This document shows positions 44,100-55,822 of a DNA stretch of 64,000 bases, piece by piece. Where the stretch lies: the NCBI RefSeq assembly GCF_036320965.1, contig NC_092250.1, forward strand, positions 19,365,117-19,429,116, given 5' to 3'. How positions within the stretch are numbered: the stretch's first letter is position 1; each line of letters starts with the position of its first letter. The notes beneath the pieces were generated by a model. That model did no database searches and had not been told where the DNA came from. It was given only the letters and a program-made list of their open reading frames with translations. Both the position numbers and the translations under genes were made by a program. The stretch is from Panulirus ornatus (Eukaryota; Arthropoda; Malacostraca; Decapoda; Palinuridae).

Positions 44100-45420
44100 G
44101 CATCAGGAACAATTGAATATTTTACCTAATTACTAATACATTGAAACATTTGTGCATTTCTTCATTGATGATCTTTTGATATCCACTGAGGTCTTTCTAG
44201 TCTTTAGCAAAGGGCATCTCCAACAACTTCTGTTGCTCCACATTTCCTTCACCTTTACATCCTAATGGTACTATTGCTGTTTCTTCTATTGGCAAAGCAA
44301 GTCTCTTTGGTTCCTGATTCCCCTCTAATTCCCTTGTGAATGATTCTAACATTCCTTCACCCCCTGATGCTCGTCTTACTAATCCTATGCCCCTCTCCAC
44401 AGTCTCTTTTCAGACTGTCTGAAATACGCTTCTCTCTCTCACTGAAAGAGTGTGCCTCTGAACTTGCACGTGTGCATGCACATCTGTTCTGTTTCTGTTT
44501 AATAATGAAGACTTATCCTTCTCCTTGGAAGCATGTATTGATACATACCATCCCTAAGAAGGGTGACTGAATTTCTGACCCCTATAACTGTTGTCCTATT
44601 GCTTTGACATTTACAATTTCCAGAGTCTTGGAATCCTTCCTCAACCAACATATCCGTAGATACCTTGAAACTCAAGGTTTTCTCTCTGATCACCATTATG
44701 GCTTCCATAAGACGAGATCCATCGGTAATATTTTTTCCCATCTCACTAATTCATCATTCCTAAAAGATTTTAGGGAGTCATGTGTAGTTGTCCTTTACTC
44801 ATCCAAAGGTTTTTACAGGATGTGGCATTGGGGTCTCATCTCTAAGCTCCCTTCTTTTAGCTTTCCTCTCTCACCTTGCTTCTTCATCTCTAGCTTCTTC
44901 TCTGTCTGATATATTTCTGTGGTTGTTGGTGGATCACCCCCCTTTTCTCAATCAACAGTGGTATCTGAATAGATTCTGTCATATCTCCTACACTTTTTCA
45001 CCTTTTTAAACAGTATCCTCTCCTCCACAAATCATTTACACTCATACGCTGATGATTTATCTCTGCATTTATCCACTTTCTTCATAAAACAGACTTTTCT
45101 TTTTCTCCAGAATTCGTAAAAACTTTCCCTTATCTTTTCTTTTCTCTCTCATAATTCGCTCTGTATTTCAATTAATGCCTGCCTTGATATGAACTTTTGT
45201 CTATGACTGGAGTGTTTAACAAAAAAATCATTTGTTTTGTCTGATTTTAAGTTCATTATTTTGCTGGAGAGCATTTCTTATCGAAATGCTCCCTAGTTTC
45301 AGTATTTTCTTTAATAGTCTTCCCAAATCTTTATGTTTTATTCACTTTCAGTTACCTTTCCTGTATGCAGGCTCTGAAATACTGTTAATTTTTCCTTGGC
45401 TTTTTTGTTTTTAACCAAAA
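44100..45420 (+). mobile_element. Jockey-like LINE remnant in the PPCDC intron
   Basis: Plus-strand RT pieces: WKHVLIHTIPKKGD, DPYNCCPIALTFTISRVLES, QGFLSDHHYGFHKTRSIGNI, VVVLYSSKGFYRMWHWGLIS (motif A region, Asp lost) and a YADDLSLHL-type segment near 45045-45070. It ends with the Jockey 3' end also seen near 35.3 and 54.3 kb. Several stops, inactive. Confidence 0.75.
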
Positions 45421-45729
45421 TATTTAAAAAAAAAAAAATCATGTATGCCTCATCTTTATTTTGGTTAGGGGAGTAGGTTACTTGCTACACACAGTAGATA
45501 GAATGCATTTATCTTATAATACATGTAAGAAAAAAAGAGTTTGGAGAAGATTTTGTTTGTACTTCCTTATTTTGAATGATCGAAATGGCTAATATGGTAT
45601 ATAGACTTCACAAGTTTTTATCAGTTATATCAGTTATTGTATGTTATGTGGCATATAGACTTAACATATTTTTATCGATTATTCCAGGTATTGTATGTTT
45701 TGCCATGTTTTTATATCCTTTTCTTTCAG

Positions 45730-45879
45730 GAATTAGGTTACATAGAGGTATGTGTGGTGAGCAAACGGCTAGCCTGTGGGGATGTTGGCCCAGGAGCCAT
45801 GGCTGAACTAGACAGCATCATAAATGCAGTTATGCAAGAGCTACCTGGCACCCACAGGGTATCTCATGGACCTTTCTGA
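45730..45879 (+). CDS. PPCDC: PPCDC, terminal coding exon
   Basis: After acceptor CTTTCAG, phase 0. ELGYIEVCVVSKRLACGDVG, then PGAMAELDSIINAVMQEL and stop. The LACGDVGPGAMAE loop carries the catalytic Cys (residue 236 counting from ATG 43282) and corresponds to L.CGD.G.GAMAE of the family. Together the two exons encode 269 residues (317 from the upstream ATG; human 204). AATAAA at 46255-46260 is a possible poly-A signal. The 1.8-kb intron contains a Jockey-like LINE remnant. Confidence 0.9.
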   Translation, partial: ELGYIEVCVVSKRLACGDVGPGAMAELDSIINAVMQELPGTHRVSHGPF

Positions 45880-46289
45880 ATTTAAAGAATTACCTTAATT
45901 TTTGTTGTCAACAATCTGTTCCTAGTTTTTAAAGTGATAATGCAAAGAGTTTTTTATAGTATTTATTTCAGATATGAAAGGTGAATGGTTGGTGTTTATA
46001 CATTATTACTGTATAAGGCAGTCTTTTTTAATAAGCTTCCAGCTACTATCTAAAACTTAAAGTACTTTGGAAGTTAACTAGAGCATTATGATTTGACCTT
46101 TGCATTCAGTTATTCAGGAAGATTGTAATATAATCAAATGTAACTGATAGTATTTATCTAATTTGATTACATTTTATGCATATTAATAACTCAGAATTGG
46201 TACAAGTTTTTTAATGGGTATAAGCACTTATAATTTTTGCTTGAATGAATTTAGAATAAAAAATATTTAGTGTCCAAATGAAGGAATGT
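45880..46289 (+). other. PPCDC 3' UTR region
   Basis: AT-rich, no repeat recognised. AATAAA at 46255-46260. Confidence 0.45.
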
Positions 46290-46395
46290 AGGAAAGAGCC
46301 TTTTTTTTCTTGTAAGGCTCAGTTATCTCTTCTAAATGCTAACTTAATCATATAGGAAAAAGCAAACATGTATGAAAATATAGAAAGAAAAGATT
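46290..46395 (+). mobile_element. Old SINE-A fragment
   Basis: GGCTCAGTTATCTCTTCTAA, then a TAATCATATAGGAAAAAGCA tail and TATAGAAAGAAAAG, a diverged version of the SINE-A 3' half. Confidence 0.5.
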
Positions 46396-46599
46396 TACAT
46401 GAACATTTATGATACTATGCTCCACTGCTTTGGATTATGGCTATTCATGTTAGATTTTTTATGAAGTTTCCCTCTTTTCTAGCCTCATTAAAAAAAGGAG
46501 GGACTCCTTCAAAGTTACCATTTAGAACGCTACTACTGTGCTGAATTATTCCTTTGTGAATAAAAGACTTGCTTTTCAGTAAATTTTTGAGCTTCTTAT

Positions 46600-46850
46600 T
46601 GAACTAGTGTATCAAAGCATTAATGATGTTTTCAAGAAGATATGAAAATGATGGTGTGACTGGCTGTCTGTCTGTGTATATCTCTGATGCCTGTTCCTTC
46701 CGGAAACTCCCATCAAGGCAGTAGCCACAGCAAAAGTCTCCACTTTTCATTGTCCTTACATGGCCTCCCTCACATACCCCATTCCATGCATTCATCCCCA
46801 TTTCTCTCCCACCAGCACTCTTCCACTTTATTCGCAAGAGATGCAAATAT
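46600..46850 (-). mobile_element. LINE-B 3' end fragment, minus strand
   Basis: Minus strand GTGGAGACTTTTGCTGTGGC-like block with GGAGTTTCCGGAAGGAACAG and GGCATCAGAGATATACACAG, preceded by AAGTGGAAGAGTGCTGGTGG. It lacks the GATA tail. Confidence 0.6.
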
Positions 46851-47700
46851 TGCAGTTTAGGCCTAAGGTATTTTAGTGTTAGAAAGATAGGAATTTGGTT
46901 TTGTTACAAAGGAAATAATTGCTGAATTTGATGTAAGTAAGCAGACTATTAGATGTACAGAAAGCATCACATAAATGAAGAAACTTTTTTGTGCACCAAG
47001 ATGTAAATGACTGTTCTGGAGTATATAAAAAAATGACATAGCCAAGAAGGGCAGTTGGAAGTTGCTGATGAGTGGTATTTGCACCTAAGGTCTTGAAAAG
47101 TGTCAGTGCATGATGCATAGCTAAAAGATTGGCTCTCTTTTTGAGGATGCAAGTCTTTGTGGCAGTTACTGGCTGGTTGAGCCACTTCAGGAACTGCTGC
47201 AACAGTATAAGGAAATGTTGAGTCATCAGATTTTGATATGGAAAGTTCGATGCAATTTTGTCAGATGGCCAAGGAAACAGACACTGTGTGGAGGATGTGC
47301 TTGAGTGGTTAGGACTGGATGAAGGTGACCATAGATATCAGAGCATGAATGAAAAGTTATTTCACATGTATGTTAGGCACTTATGGACTAGAAAGTGAAG
47401 GAAAAAGGAGAAAATTATGATCAAGGAAAGAAGAAATAAACTTTTCAAGGTGTGAAAATACACTTATCAGTTTTGTTGCTACTTTGAACATTTAAAGTCT
47501 ATAAGGGGCATTATTTTCTATGAACAGCTGGAGAGAACCATCCTGACCAAGGTTGACACACTCTTCTACCTAGCATGTCCTGAATCATACTCAAGAGAAT
47601 GCACATTCTCTTCTGGGCCCCTTTAGTACACAAAGGTAATCAACTGCCTGCATCAACAAATCTGGCAGTGTTAAGGACATATGCAGTAAGTTACTGTATA
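46851..47700. other. Unassigned, possibly decayed transposon
   Basis: Short stretches (IAEFDVSKQTIR; DEWYLHLRS) recall a pogo/Tigger-type DNA-binding region on the plus strand, but stops are frequent and I cannot confirm it. Confidence 0.25.
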
Positions 47701-48063
47701 AGTAGGGTAACACTTGAAGTGCCTGAGGTGTTGTTTGCCTCTGAAAGTAAGTGTATCAAGTAAAATTGCAGTACCATAGGTGCAAATATTGTCAACATTT
47801 GACTTACAAAGTACTGTGTCCACACAAAAAAACTTGTTTTCCTCCCCAATATATTTTCAAAGATGATACATGGCTAAGGTTTATTAAGGGTACAAGCATA
47901 TGATGCTCTTAGGGTGAAGTCACTGTACATCTGGGCACTGGGCCTAGTTTTTCTAATGGTGTGAACACTAGCAAAATGCCATGGTGTATCTCAGGCTATC
48001 TTTAGGGAAGGATGTTATTTCTTCCTCTTGGCTACCACTCCATTTGGGGAATTTCACTTCTGA

Positions 48064-48357
48064 GTGCTGTATTTCTTCCACCTGTGCTTCAAGATGGTTG
48101 GCTCTTACTTTTCTAAGGAGGAGAAAGCCCAAATTCTCGCCTATAAGCAAGCAGGTGTGGGTACACGTGAGATTTGTGGGTGCACTGGGCACTCAGAATG
48201 CTCGATAAGTGGCCTCCCTGGCAATGTCATCCCACCTCCAAAAGCTAACTGGTTGCCAAAGGAAGACTTCAGATCTACAGATAACCTAAGACAAGAAGTA
48301 TCAAGGCAACCATGCGTTTCAGCTGCTGAACTCAAGAAAAGCCATCCAGACTTCTAG
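48064..48357 (+). pseudogene. Tc1-like transposase N-terminus (97 aa)
   Basis: SYFSKEEKAQILAYKQAGVG to AAELKKSHPDF*, the DNA-binding domain of a Tc1-type transposase. The frame stops at TAG where the family continues with the linker, so it is a broken piece. Confidence 0.75.
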
Positions 48358-49808
48358 GAAATGTCTCTTAAAGTACCATTTAACATAGACTTCAAAAGAC
48401 CTACACTTTCCTTCCGCTAGCCAGTGGTCAAACTCCTACTTATAAAGATGAAATGCAAATGACTTGCATTTGCAAAGAAATACAAGGAGTGGAGTTGACA
48501 ACAGTGGAGTAAGGTGATTTTTCCAATTAAAGTTCCCTCAAGTATGTGTAGTCAAGGCAGGGGAGGGTGAGGATGCTGGAGGGTACCAGCCAGTATGACT
48601 ATCATTTCACAGTAAAGATGGTGAAACACACAGGGCCAGGCCTTAATTGAAATAGAGAGAGGATTGCAAAAGGGAAAAAGAAGAGACAAGGGAAAGTACT
48701 TGCGAATTTTGGAGGATGTGAAAGACTTTTCTTTTCAAATGTGCCAGATTATATTTATTGGGAAAGACATGAGCAAGTAAAGTAGAAAGTTCCAAAGCTT
48801 AAATTTGTAGGGAAGGAAACAGTAATCAAAGTGATCCACCCTCAAATTGCCAACGGTCTTACAGTAATCACGTGATGCAGCATCTTGTCAAGTATTGCAT
48901 TGTTCAGTTAGTTGTGGGGGCTCACAAGCAGCGAGTCCTCAGGAGAAAAGTACCTATAGAAACGGGAGAGGGAACCAACATTGCAGCATAGGGCAAAAGG
49001 GACAAATTTTGAAGTTAACCCGGGAGAGTTTGAGTCCAACTGCTTTTGACTCGACTTGTCAAGTAAGGATGCAGAGCTAGAATCACTCTGATGGGAGAGC
49101 AGTACTCCATACATGGACAAATCAGTAACAACAGCTCAGAAGAAAGGTAATTTTGACATACAAACAAAACTCCCAGTTTCTTAGAGGCAGACTTGACTAT
49201 TTCCATACTGTGGGGTTTCAAGAAAGAGTGAATGTTACAGAAATACCAAGTATGTCTATTGAATCAAGAGGTGGAATTACAGAACTGTCAGAATATGGAC
49301 GAGAGTTGGGAGGAGTTTTTGATAGAGATGGATAGAAATTGGGTCTTGGTGGCACCATACTTAAATAGGTTGTTTTGTTGGTGCCACAAGTAGGGGAGGG
49401 TTGTACTTCTTATCCAAAAACTCAACAATGAATGGAAAGCAGTACATTAAAGTGCTAGAGGATCATCTGTTTCCTTTTTATAAGGTTGACATGTATGTTC
49501 ATTTTATGCAGGATAGTACCCCCTGCCATTGGGCTAGAAAGGTGATGAATTAGTTATCAGAGAAAAGTATTTAACTGCTGGAGTGTCATGGGAACTTCTT
49601 AGGCTTTAACCCAATTGAGAACTGCTGTAACCAAATGAAAGTTAAGCTTACTTCCTGCAACATCTCATCAGTGCCTCACCTCGTTCAAATCAAGACCCTA
49701 TGGACCCAAAACATGGAGGACCTAGGATGCTTCAGGAACCTTGCCAGTCCCATTCCCAGACATCTGCAGATGGCAATTAAAGCCAAAGGAGGGATGACAA
49801 AGTCCTAA
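48064..49808 (+). mobile_element. Tc1-like DNA transposon, decayed and split
   Basis: Plus strand. N-terminal part at 48090-48360: FSKEEKAQILAYKQAGVGTR and EICGCTGHSEC, RQPCVSAAELKKSHPDF (paired helix-turn-helix region). Catalytic part at about 49395-49808: NSTMNGKQYIKVLEDHLFPF, HFMQDSTPCHWARKV (second catalytic Asp region), NPIENCCNQMK and RHLQMAIKAKGGMTKS*. About 850 bases between them (48530-49390) do not fit the transposase and look like a later insertion. Cut-and-paste transposase, now inactive. The terminal inverted repeats were not found. Confidence 0.8.
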
Positions 49809-51168
49809 AATGTAAGTGTAATATTACCTTTGAAAATATATGGTAGATATACAACATTTTTTATGGACACTGTAATACAGTTAGAATTGATATTGAATAA
49901 AGCACATTATACTTCTGTACCATACTGTGTACTATTTATGGCCTCTGTCTTCACTCTATTAATTTCCCCCAAATTAGTATACCGTGAAATTTACTTATAT
50001 TGTACTCCAAAATTGATTAGTACTTGTATTATTTGAGTTTATTGTGTTTTACCATGGTTTGATATTGTTATACATATATTTATCTTATACATATATTTAT
50101 CGTCTATTAACACTGTTTGTTCTTCAGTTCCTATCCTTTCCAGGTTGATTTTTGGTTCCAAATCTGCCTGAAGAAGTATATCTGTCCTTCATGGCTTTGC
50201 AGCCTAAAGTAACATTGTCCCTTAGCAGTGTATAGATTGTGTGTTGTATTATGTTCTTTTATACAGTACTTGTCAAAACCTCAATACTTGATTGCCATTC
50301 AAATGTCTTGATATGTAGTGTGTCTTTTAAAATGGATGCCTAATTACCTGTTTATGCTTACTCTCACATGACGTCCATATTAATATCTTTTTTATTATTC
50401 AGCTTTTTTAGTTTTTCTGTGATGTACCTCCTTCATCTTTACTTAGCTTGTTCCATGCAACCACTGCTTTGTTTCTGAAAAAATGGTTTGAGATTTAAAT
50501 CTCACTAACTGGAAGGTACCATGGCTCTTAAGTGAACAATCTCTTTTTTCCACAGCAGTATGGGACACTATTTTTCATTTAGTGAAAAAATAAGCTTATA
50601 CACTTCAATATGTATATGAAAACCAGATGTTCCTTGCAGTATGCACTTTAGTAGCTGGTGTGTGATTCCGAATGATTCTGCCTGCCTTCACTTCACTCAT
50701 AGATTGGTTATTTTTTCTTTTCCTTTAAGGTATAAAAGTACTGTCATTTTAATATTTGGTAAAGTTTCAGTTTAAGGAATGACAAAACTTTCTTTTTCCA
50801 TATATATCATCAAAAATATAGTGAAATTAGGTTTCCAGGGAAAGTTATGTAAGGTCTTAATTGGTTTTTTTGAATTTTAAGTTTCCCTTTTATGGTACCC
50901 CACATTTTCTCCAACCAGCATATCCCTCTTTACTGTTAGCTAGAAGTTCTCATAGGTTCTGTTGGAATTTAAGTGTTTTTCATATTTTTAAAGTACACCA
51001 TATTTTCCCAGTTCAGCAGAATCCCCTCCTGTCATTTTAGGTAAAGTAACATAGGTTCTGTTGATATGTAAAAGAATTTCTCATTTTTACACATATCAGC
51101 ATGATCATTCCTGTTTCTGCTAGGCAAGTTTCTTTTTCCTGGAATTCACCCATAGTATGTATGTCATA
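49809..51168. other. Unassigned sequence
   Basis: AT-rich, with no gene or repeat family recognised. Confidence 0.4.
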
Positions 51169-51776
51169 GAAGACATGGCCCAGTAGTCAGACAGTTGAAA
51201 GATTACAGATTAGGGAAGGGGTCAGGTGACCTTATTCAATGAAATATAGGACATTCCTGTCCAGAGTGAGCTATTCAAGTTTTTCATGTGCAGGTCACTT
51301 GAAAAACTTAAATAGCTCACTTTTTACCTTGTGTTACAAGATGGGTTAAAAATTGCATCATCTTGTTACCACAGGTAGAAGAGTGAGCTGTTCAACTATT
51401 TCAAGTAACCTGCCCTTAACTGGACAGGAATGCAATATTTTTTTTTCTTTTTTTCATACTATTTGCCATTTCCCGTGATAGCGAGGTAGCGTTAAGAACA
51501 GAGGACTGGGCCTTTGAGGGAACATCCTCACCTGGCCCCCTTCTCTGTTCCTTCTTTTGGGAAAAAAAAAAAAAAAAAAAGAGAGAGGGGAGGATTTCCA
51601 GCCCCTTCCCTTTTAGTCGCCTTCTACGACACGCAGGGAATACGTGGGAAGTATTCTTTCTCCCCTATCCCCAGGGATAAAATATATTTTTGCAATATAT
51701 TTTGTCAAATTAGGTCACCTGACCCCCTGCATGATCTGCAATCCTTTAATTGTCTGACTACTGGGTTATGTCCTCT
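51169..51776. mobile_element. Long-inverted-repeat (foldback/MITE-like) element
   Basis: CCCAGTAGTCAGACAGTTGA begins the left arm at 51179. The reverse complement of 51712-51765 reads CCCAGTAGTCAGACAATTAA, and both arms end GTCAGGTGACCT. Pairing continues inward (ATTCCTGTCCAG at 51253-51264 against CTGGACAGGAAT at 51420-51431), and a tight inner hairpin pairs 51266-51280 with about 51300-51316. Once the SINE-A in the right arm is removed the element is about 350 bp. It has no coding capacity. Confidence 0.8.
51439..51690 (-). mobile_element. SINE-A, full length, in the right arm of the foldback element
   Basis: Minus strand, tail TTTCATACTATTTGCCATTT to head TCCCCTATCCCCAGGGATA. TGCAATAT at 51431-51438 and 51691-51698 is a likely target-site duplication. 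The foldback's other arm shows the uninterrupted sequence. Confidence 0.88.
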
Positions 51777-51789
51777 CTAAGATCTATTT

Positions 51790-52645
51790 ACTGTGGTTGA
51801 ATTAGTCTCATTATCCCAGTCGAGGTGTTGGAATACACATGAAAGCATGGAGTATCTTATTTCATCTTTCCTATGAGGAGCAAAAGTATATATATGCTGA
51901 CAACTCAACACTGTCCACATCCTTCAAATCTGCTCCTTCTCGCACCTGATCTGCGTCTCATCTCAACACAAATTTCTTAGTACACAGACTTGGACAGGAT
52001 ATCTAAGTGAGATAGACAAAATCTGGTTTCTACCCATCTATCTATTGAAAATTCCCCATGACTTTTTTCCTCTTTCCTTTGATAGCTCTGTAATTCCACG
52101 CCATGTCTCAACGAATGTGCTTGTTATTACTATAACATCTATACGCTAAAGGAAACCTCACATTACAAAAACAGTCAAGTCTGCCTCTAACAGTTCTGTC
52201 TAGATGTCAAAATTTTTTCTGTAATCAGTTGCCCTGTTTATACTTAGGGTTGATCTATCATTGTATGGAGTACTGCTTTCACATCTGGTGTGGTTCTAGT
52301 TCTGCATCTTTACTTGCTAGAGTCAAGTCAAAAGAGGTCTGAATTATCATTTCTCCTGGAATAACTTCAAAACTTGACCCTCTTGTGTTATGCCATGATG
52401 ATGATTCACTTTCCCTCAAACTTAGGGATTCCTTTGGTTTTTGCTTCCAAAAGCTGGCAGTTTTTGTGATCCTACCAATAACTACACCAAGTATTATTTG
52501 GCAAGCTGCTGCATCACAGGATTAGTGTGGCTGTTGACAATTCAAGGGTGGGCTATTTTGATAACTTACTTTCCTTACACTTCAAAACTTTGGAACTCTC
52601 AACCCTCTCATGTCTTTGACTTGGCATTTTTTTTTTTACCAAACA
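51790..52645 (+). mobile_element. Jockey-like LINE C-terminal remnant
   Basis: Plus-strand pieces: YADNSTLSTSFKSAPSRT (motif C, second Asp changed to Asn), YHCMEYCFHIWCGSSSASLL, LCHDDDSLSLKLRDSF and FPYTSKLWNSQPSHVF. It ends at a T-run and AAACAG, where a LINE-A begins. Confidence 0.7.
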
Positions 52646-52646
52646 G

Positions 52647-54250
52647 GTGTGGTTTCAGAAGTGGTAGAGGATGTGTGGATCAGGTATTTGCTTTGAAGAA
52701 TGTATGTGAGAAATACTTAGAAAAGCAAATGGATTTGTATGTAGCATTTATGGATCTGGAGAAGGCATATGATAGAGTTGATAGAGATGCTCTGTGGAAG
52801 GTATTAAGAATATATGGTGTGGGAGGCAAGTTGTTAGAAGCAGTGAAAAGTTTTCATTGAGGATGTAAGGCATGTGTACATGTAGGAAGAGAGGGAAGTG
52901 ATTGATTCTCAGTGAATGTAGGTTTGCGGCAGGGGTATGTGATGTCTATATGGTTGTTTAATTTGTTTATGGATGGGGTTGTTAGGGAGGTGAATGCAAG
53001 AATGTTGGAAAGAGGGGCAAGTATGCAATCTGTTGTGAATGAGAGAGCTTGGGAAGTGAGTCAGTTGTTGTTCGCTGATGATACAGCGCTGGTGGCTGAT
53101 TCGTGTGAGAAACTGCAGAAGCTGGTGACTGAGTTTGGTAAAGTGTGTGAAAGAAGAAAGGTGAGAGCAGCTGTGAATAAGAGCAAGGTTATTAGGTACA
53201 GTAGGGTTGAGGGACAAGTCAGTTGGGAGGTAAGTTTGAATAGAGAAAAACTGGGAGAAGTGAAGTGTTTTAGATACCTGGGAGTGGATTTGGCAGCGGA
53301 TGGAACCATGGAAGCGGAAGTGAATCGTTGGGTGGGGGAGGGGATGATAGTTCTGGTAGCGTTGAAGAATGTATGGAAGTCGAGAACATTATCTCAGAAA
53401 GCAAAAATGGGTATGTTTGAAGGAATAATGTTTCCAACAATGTTATATGGTTGCAAGGCGTGGGCTATGGATAGAATTGTGCGGAAGAGGGTAGATGTGC
53501 TGGAAATGAGATGTTTGAGGACAGTATGTGGTGTGAGGTCGTTTGATCGAGTAAGTAATAATAGGGTAAGAGAGATGTGTGGTAATAGGAAAGAGTGTGG
53601 TTGAGAGAGCAGAAGAGGGTGTTTTGAAATGGTTTGTACACATGGAGAGAATGAGTGAGGAAAGATTGACCAAGAGGATATATGTGTCAGAGGTGGAGGG
53701 AACGAGGAGAAGTGGGAGACCAAATTGGAGGTGGAAAGATGGAGTGAAAAAGATTTTGAGTGATCAGGGCCTGAACATGCAGGAGAGTGAAAGGCGTGCA
53801 AGGAATAGAGTGAATTGGAATGGTATGGTATACCGGGGTCGACGTGCTGTCAGTGGATTAAACCAGGGCATGTGAAGCGTCTGGCATAAACCATGGAAAG
53901 TTTTGTTTTGCCTGGATGTGGAAAGGGAGCTGTGGTTTCGGTGCATTATTACATGACAGCTAAAGACTGAGTGTGAACGAATGTGGCCTTTGTTGTCTTT
54001 TCCTAGCGCTACCTCGCGCACATGAGGGGGTTGTTATTTCATGTGTGGCGGGGTGGCGATGGGAATGAATAAAGGCAGACAGTATGAATTATGTACATGT
54101 GTATATATGTATATGTCTGTGTGTATATATATGTATACATTGAGATGTATAGGTATGTATATTTGCGTGTGGACATGTGTATTTGGGTGGGTTGGTTTCC
54201 TTGCGCTACCTCGCTAACGCGGGAGACCGACAAAGCAAAATAAAAAAAAA
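52647..54250 (+). mobile_element. LINE-A, 5'-truncated, long-UTR subfamily, older
   Basis: Plus strand, from CGFRSGRGCVDQVF through RT, C-terminal domain (RRSGRPN; NGMVYRG), long 3' UTR and tail (CTACCTCGCTAACGCGGGAG) to AAAGCAAAATAAAAAAAAAT. Broken by stops at 52858 and a frameshift near 53590. Confidence 0.88.
52912..53604 (+). pseudogene. LINE-A RT/C-terminal fragment (230 aa)
   Basis: Begins NVGLRQGYVMSIWLFNLFMD (motif B with C to Y and P to I changes) and contains an intact LLFADDTALVADS and LYGCKAWAMDRIVRKR. It ends at a one-base insertion in GNRKECG, after which the rest continues in another frame (53579-53875). Not functional. Confidence 0.75.
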
Positions 54251-54254
54251 TAAA

Positions 54255-54390
54255 ATAAGGTTTTTCACGTCCTCCAAATTTTATACACTTTTCCTTGTCT
54301 GTTCTTACGTTTCCCTTTCATCAACTTCATTATCTTTCAGTTAAGGCCCAACCTTGATGTGGACTTATGTCCATGACTGGAGCCTCAAAC
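54255..54390 (+). mobile_element. Jockey-like LINE 3' end fragment
   Basis: CAGTTAAGGCCCAACCTTGA, then GACTTATGTCCATGACTGGA, the same 3' end as near 35350 and 45170. Confidence 0.6.
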
Positions 54391-55088
54391 ATTTCATTTC
54401 CAACACATCCACCCTCCTCCATACAACCCCATCTGTACCCCATACTTCACAGCCATATAATATTGTTGGAAACACAATTATTTCTTCAAACATACCCATT
54501 TTTGTTCAAGATAACATCCTCTCTTTCCACACACTCTTCATCTCTTCCAGAACCTTCGCCCCCTCCCCACCAAATGACCATCAACTTCTGTTGTTCCCTT
54601 TGCTGCTGTGTCCACTCCCAGATGTGTAAAGCACTTAACTTCCTCCAATTTTTCTCCTCTCAAGCTCACATGCCAACCAACCTGTCCCTCAATCTTACTG
54701 AATCTAATAACCTTGCTTTCATTCACATTTACTCTCAACTTTCTCCTTTCACACACTCTTTCAAACTCGGTCAACTTCTGCAGTTTCTCACTCGAATTGG
54801 CCACCAGTGTTGTATCATCAGCAAACAACTCCCTCACTTCCCAGGCCCTCTCATCCCCCACAGACTGCATATTCACCCTTCTTTTCAAGACTTGAATTTA
54901 CCATAGTGACATCACACACACCCCTGCTGCAGGCCAACCTTCAATGGAAACTGGTCACTCTTCTCTCTCCCTACTCGTACACATGCCTTACACCCTTGTT
55001 AAAAACATACCCTCCAAACCATATATATTCCTAAGACCTTCAACAAAGCATGTCTATCAGTCCTATCATATGCCTTCTCCAGACTACC
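54390..55088 (-). mobile_element. Old LINE-A fragment, minus strand
   Basis: Minus-strand RT and thumb regions (KRRVNMQSVGDERAWEV, LFADDTTLVANSSEKLQ) with deletions. The catalytic motif is partly kept. Frame 54538-54888. Confidence 0.7.
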
Positions 55089-55255
55089 TGTGACATGGGG
55101 AAATAGGGTGCAGGAATACTGGAGGGAGAGAAATGTGAAATGGTGAATGCGACAGAGGCATGTAAGGACGAGGATAAGTGGAGACTTTTTTGCCATGGCC
55201 ATCCCTTGATGAGAGTTCTCAGTGGGAATGGGCATCAGAGATGTAATAGATAGAT
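55089..55255 (+). mobile_element. LINE-B 3' tail
   Basis: GAATACTGGAGGGAGAGAAA, then GCCATGGCCATCCCTTGATG and GGGCATCAGAGATGTAATAG with GATAGATAG. It directly adjoins an R560. Confidence 0.7.
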
Positions 55256-55822
55256 AGCCACCAACCACAGAGGTATCTTACTTGTACTACCTGCCTGGTA
55301 TTGGGAGGGTTAGTGACGACTGCATAATCAGCCAGCACTTCAGTGGTTGTCAAGTTGCACTCCTCTGACCAAAGTATCTGTCTTCTTTCTGCTGCACCTG
55401 CATGTAGACTGCTAGTATTCTGTCCACAAACATACAATCTCACCTTGTCACATAACATTTGACAACACTTAACTTGATCAACTCATTCCATTTTTCATAA
55501 CTAGATTTTCCTGCTGAGTTAGCCCTGTCTACTGGCTAAGTAGTAGGAGCAATAGATGATAGTATCAGGTAGAAACATTAGGCAGTAGTAGTTGGTAGGA
55601 ATGTTAAGTGGGAGTATTAGGTAGTAGTTGGTAGGAACAAAAGGGAGGTGCCTCTGGGAACACTGCATGAGAGTTGTTCTCTGTCAGTGACCTGTTAAGG
55701 TTAAGGCAGTTAAAGCTAAGAAGCAACATTGGAGTTCACCACTTAGGGAGACACTTTTGCTGTGGCTTCCCCTTTAAGGGAGTTCCTGGAGGCTATGGGC
55801 ATCAGAGATGTATCTCTCAAAG
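55256..55822 (+). mobile_element. R560 non-autonomous element
   Basis: Second copy of the element at 40885-41472, ending GGGAGTTCCTGGAGGCTATG GGCATCAGAGATG as LINE-B does. A minus-strand frame (55219-55458) matches that of the other copy (KxRLYVCGxNxSS; EECNLTT.EVLA.YA). Confidence 0.65.

Noticed and set aside
46851..47480. Pogo/Tigger transposase
   Set aside because: Only two short stretches look similar and the frame is broken by many stops. The evidence is too weak for a feature call.
52441..52860. A 139-aa protein joining Jockey-like and LINE-A sequences
   Set aside because: The frame crosses the insertion junction by chance. The first half is a decayed Jockey C-terminus and the second half is the truncated LINE-A RT.
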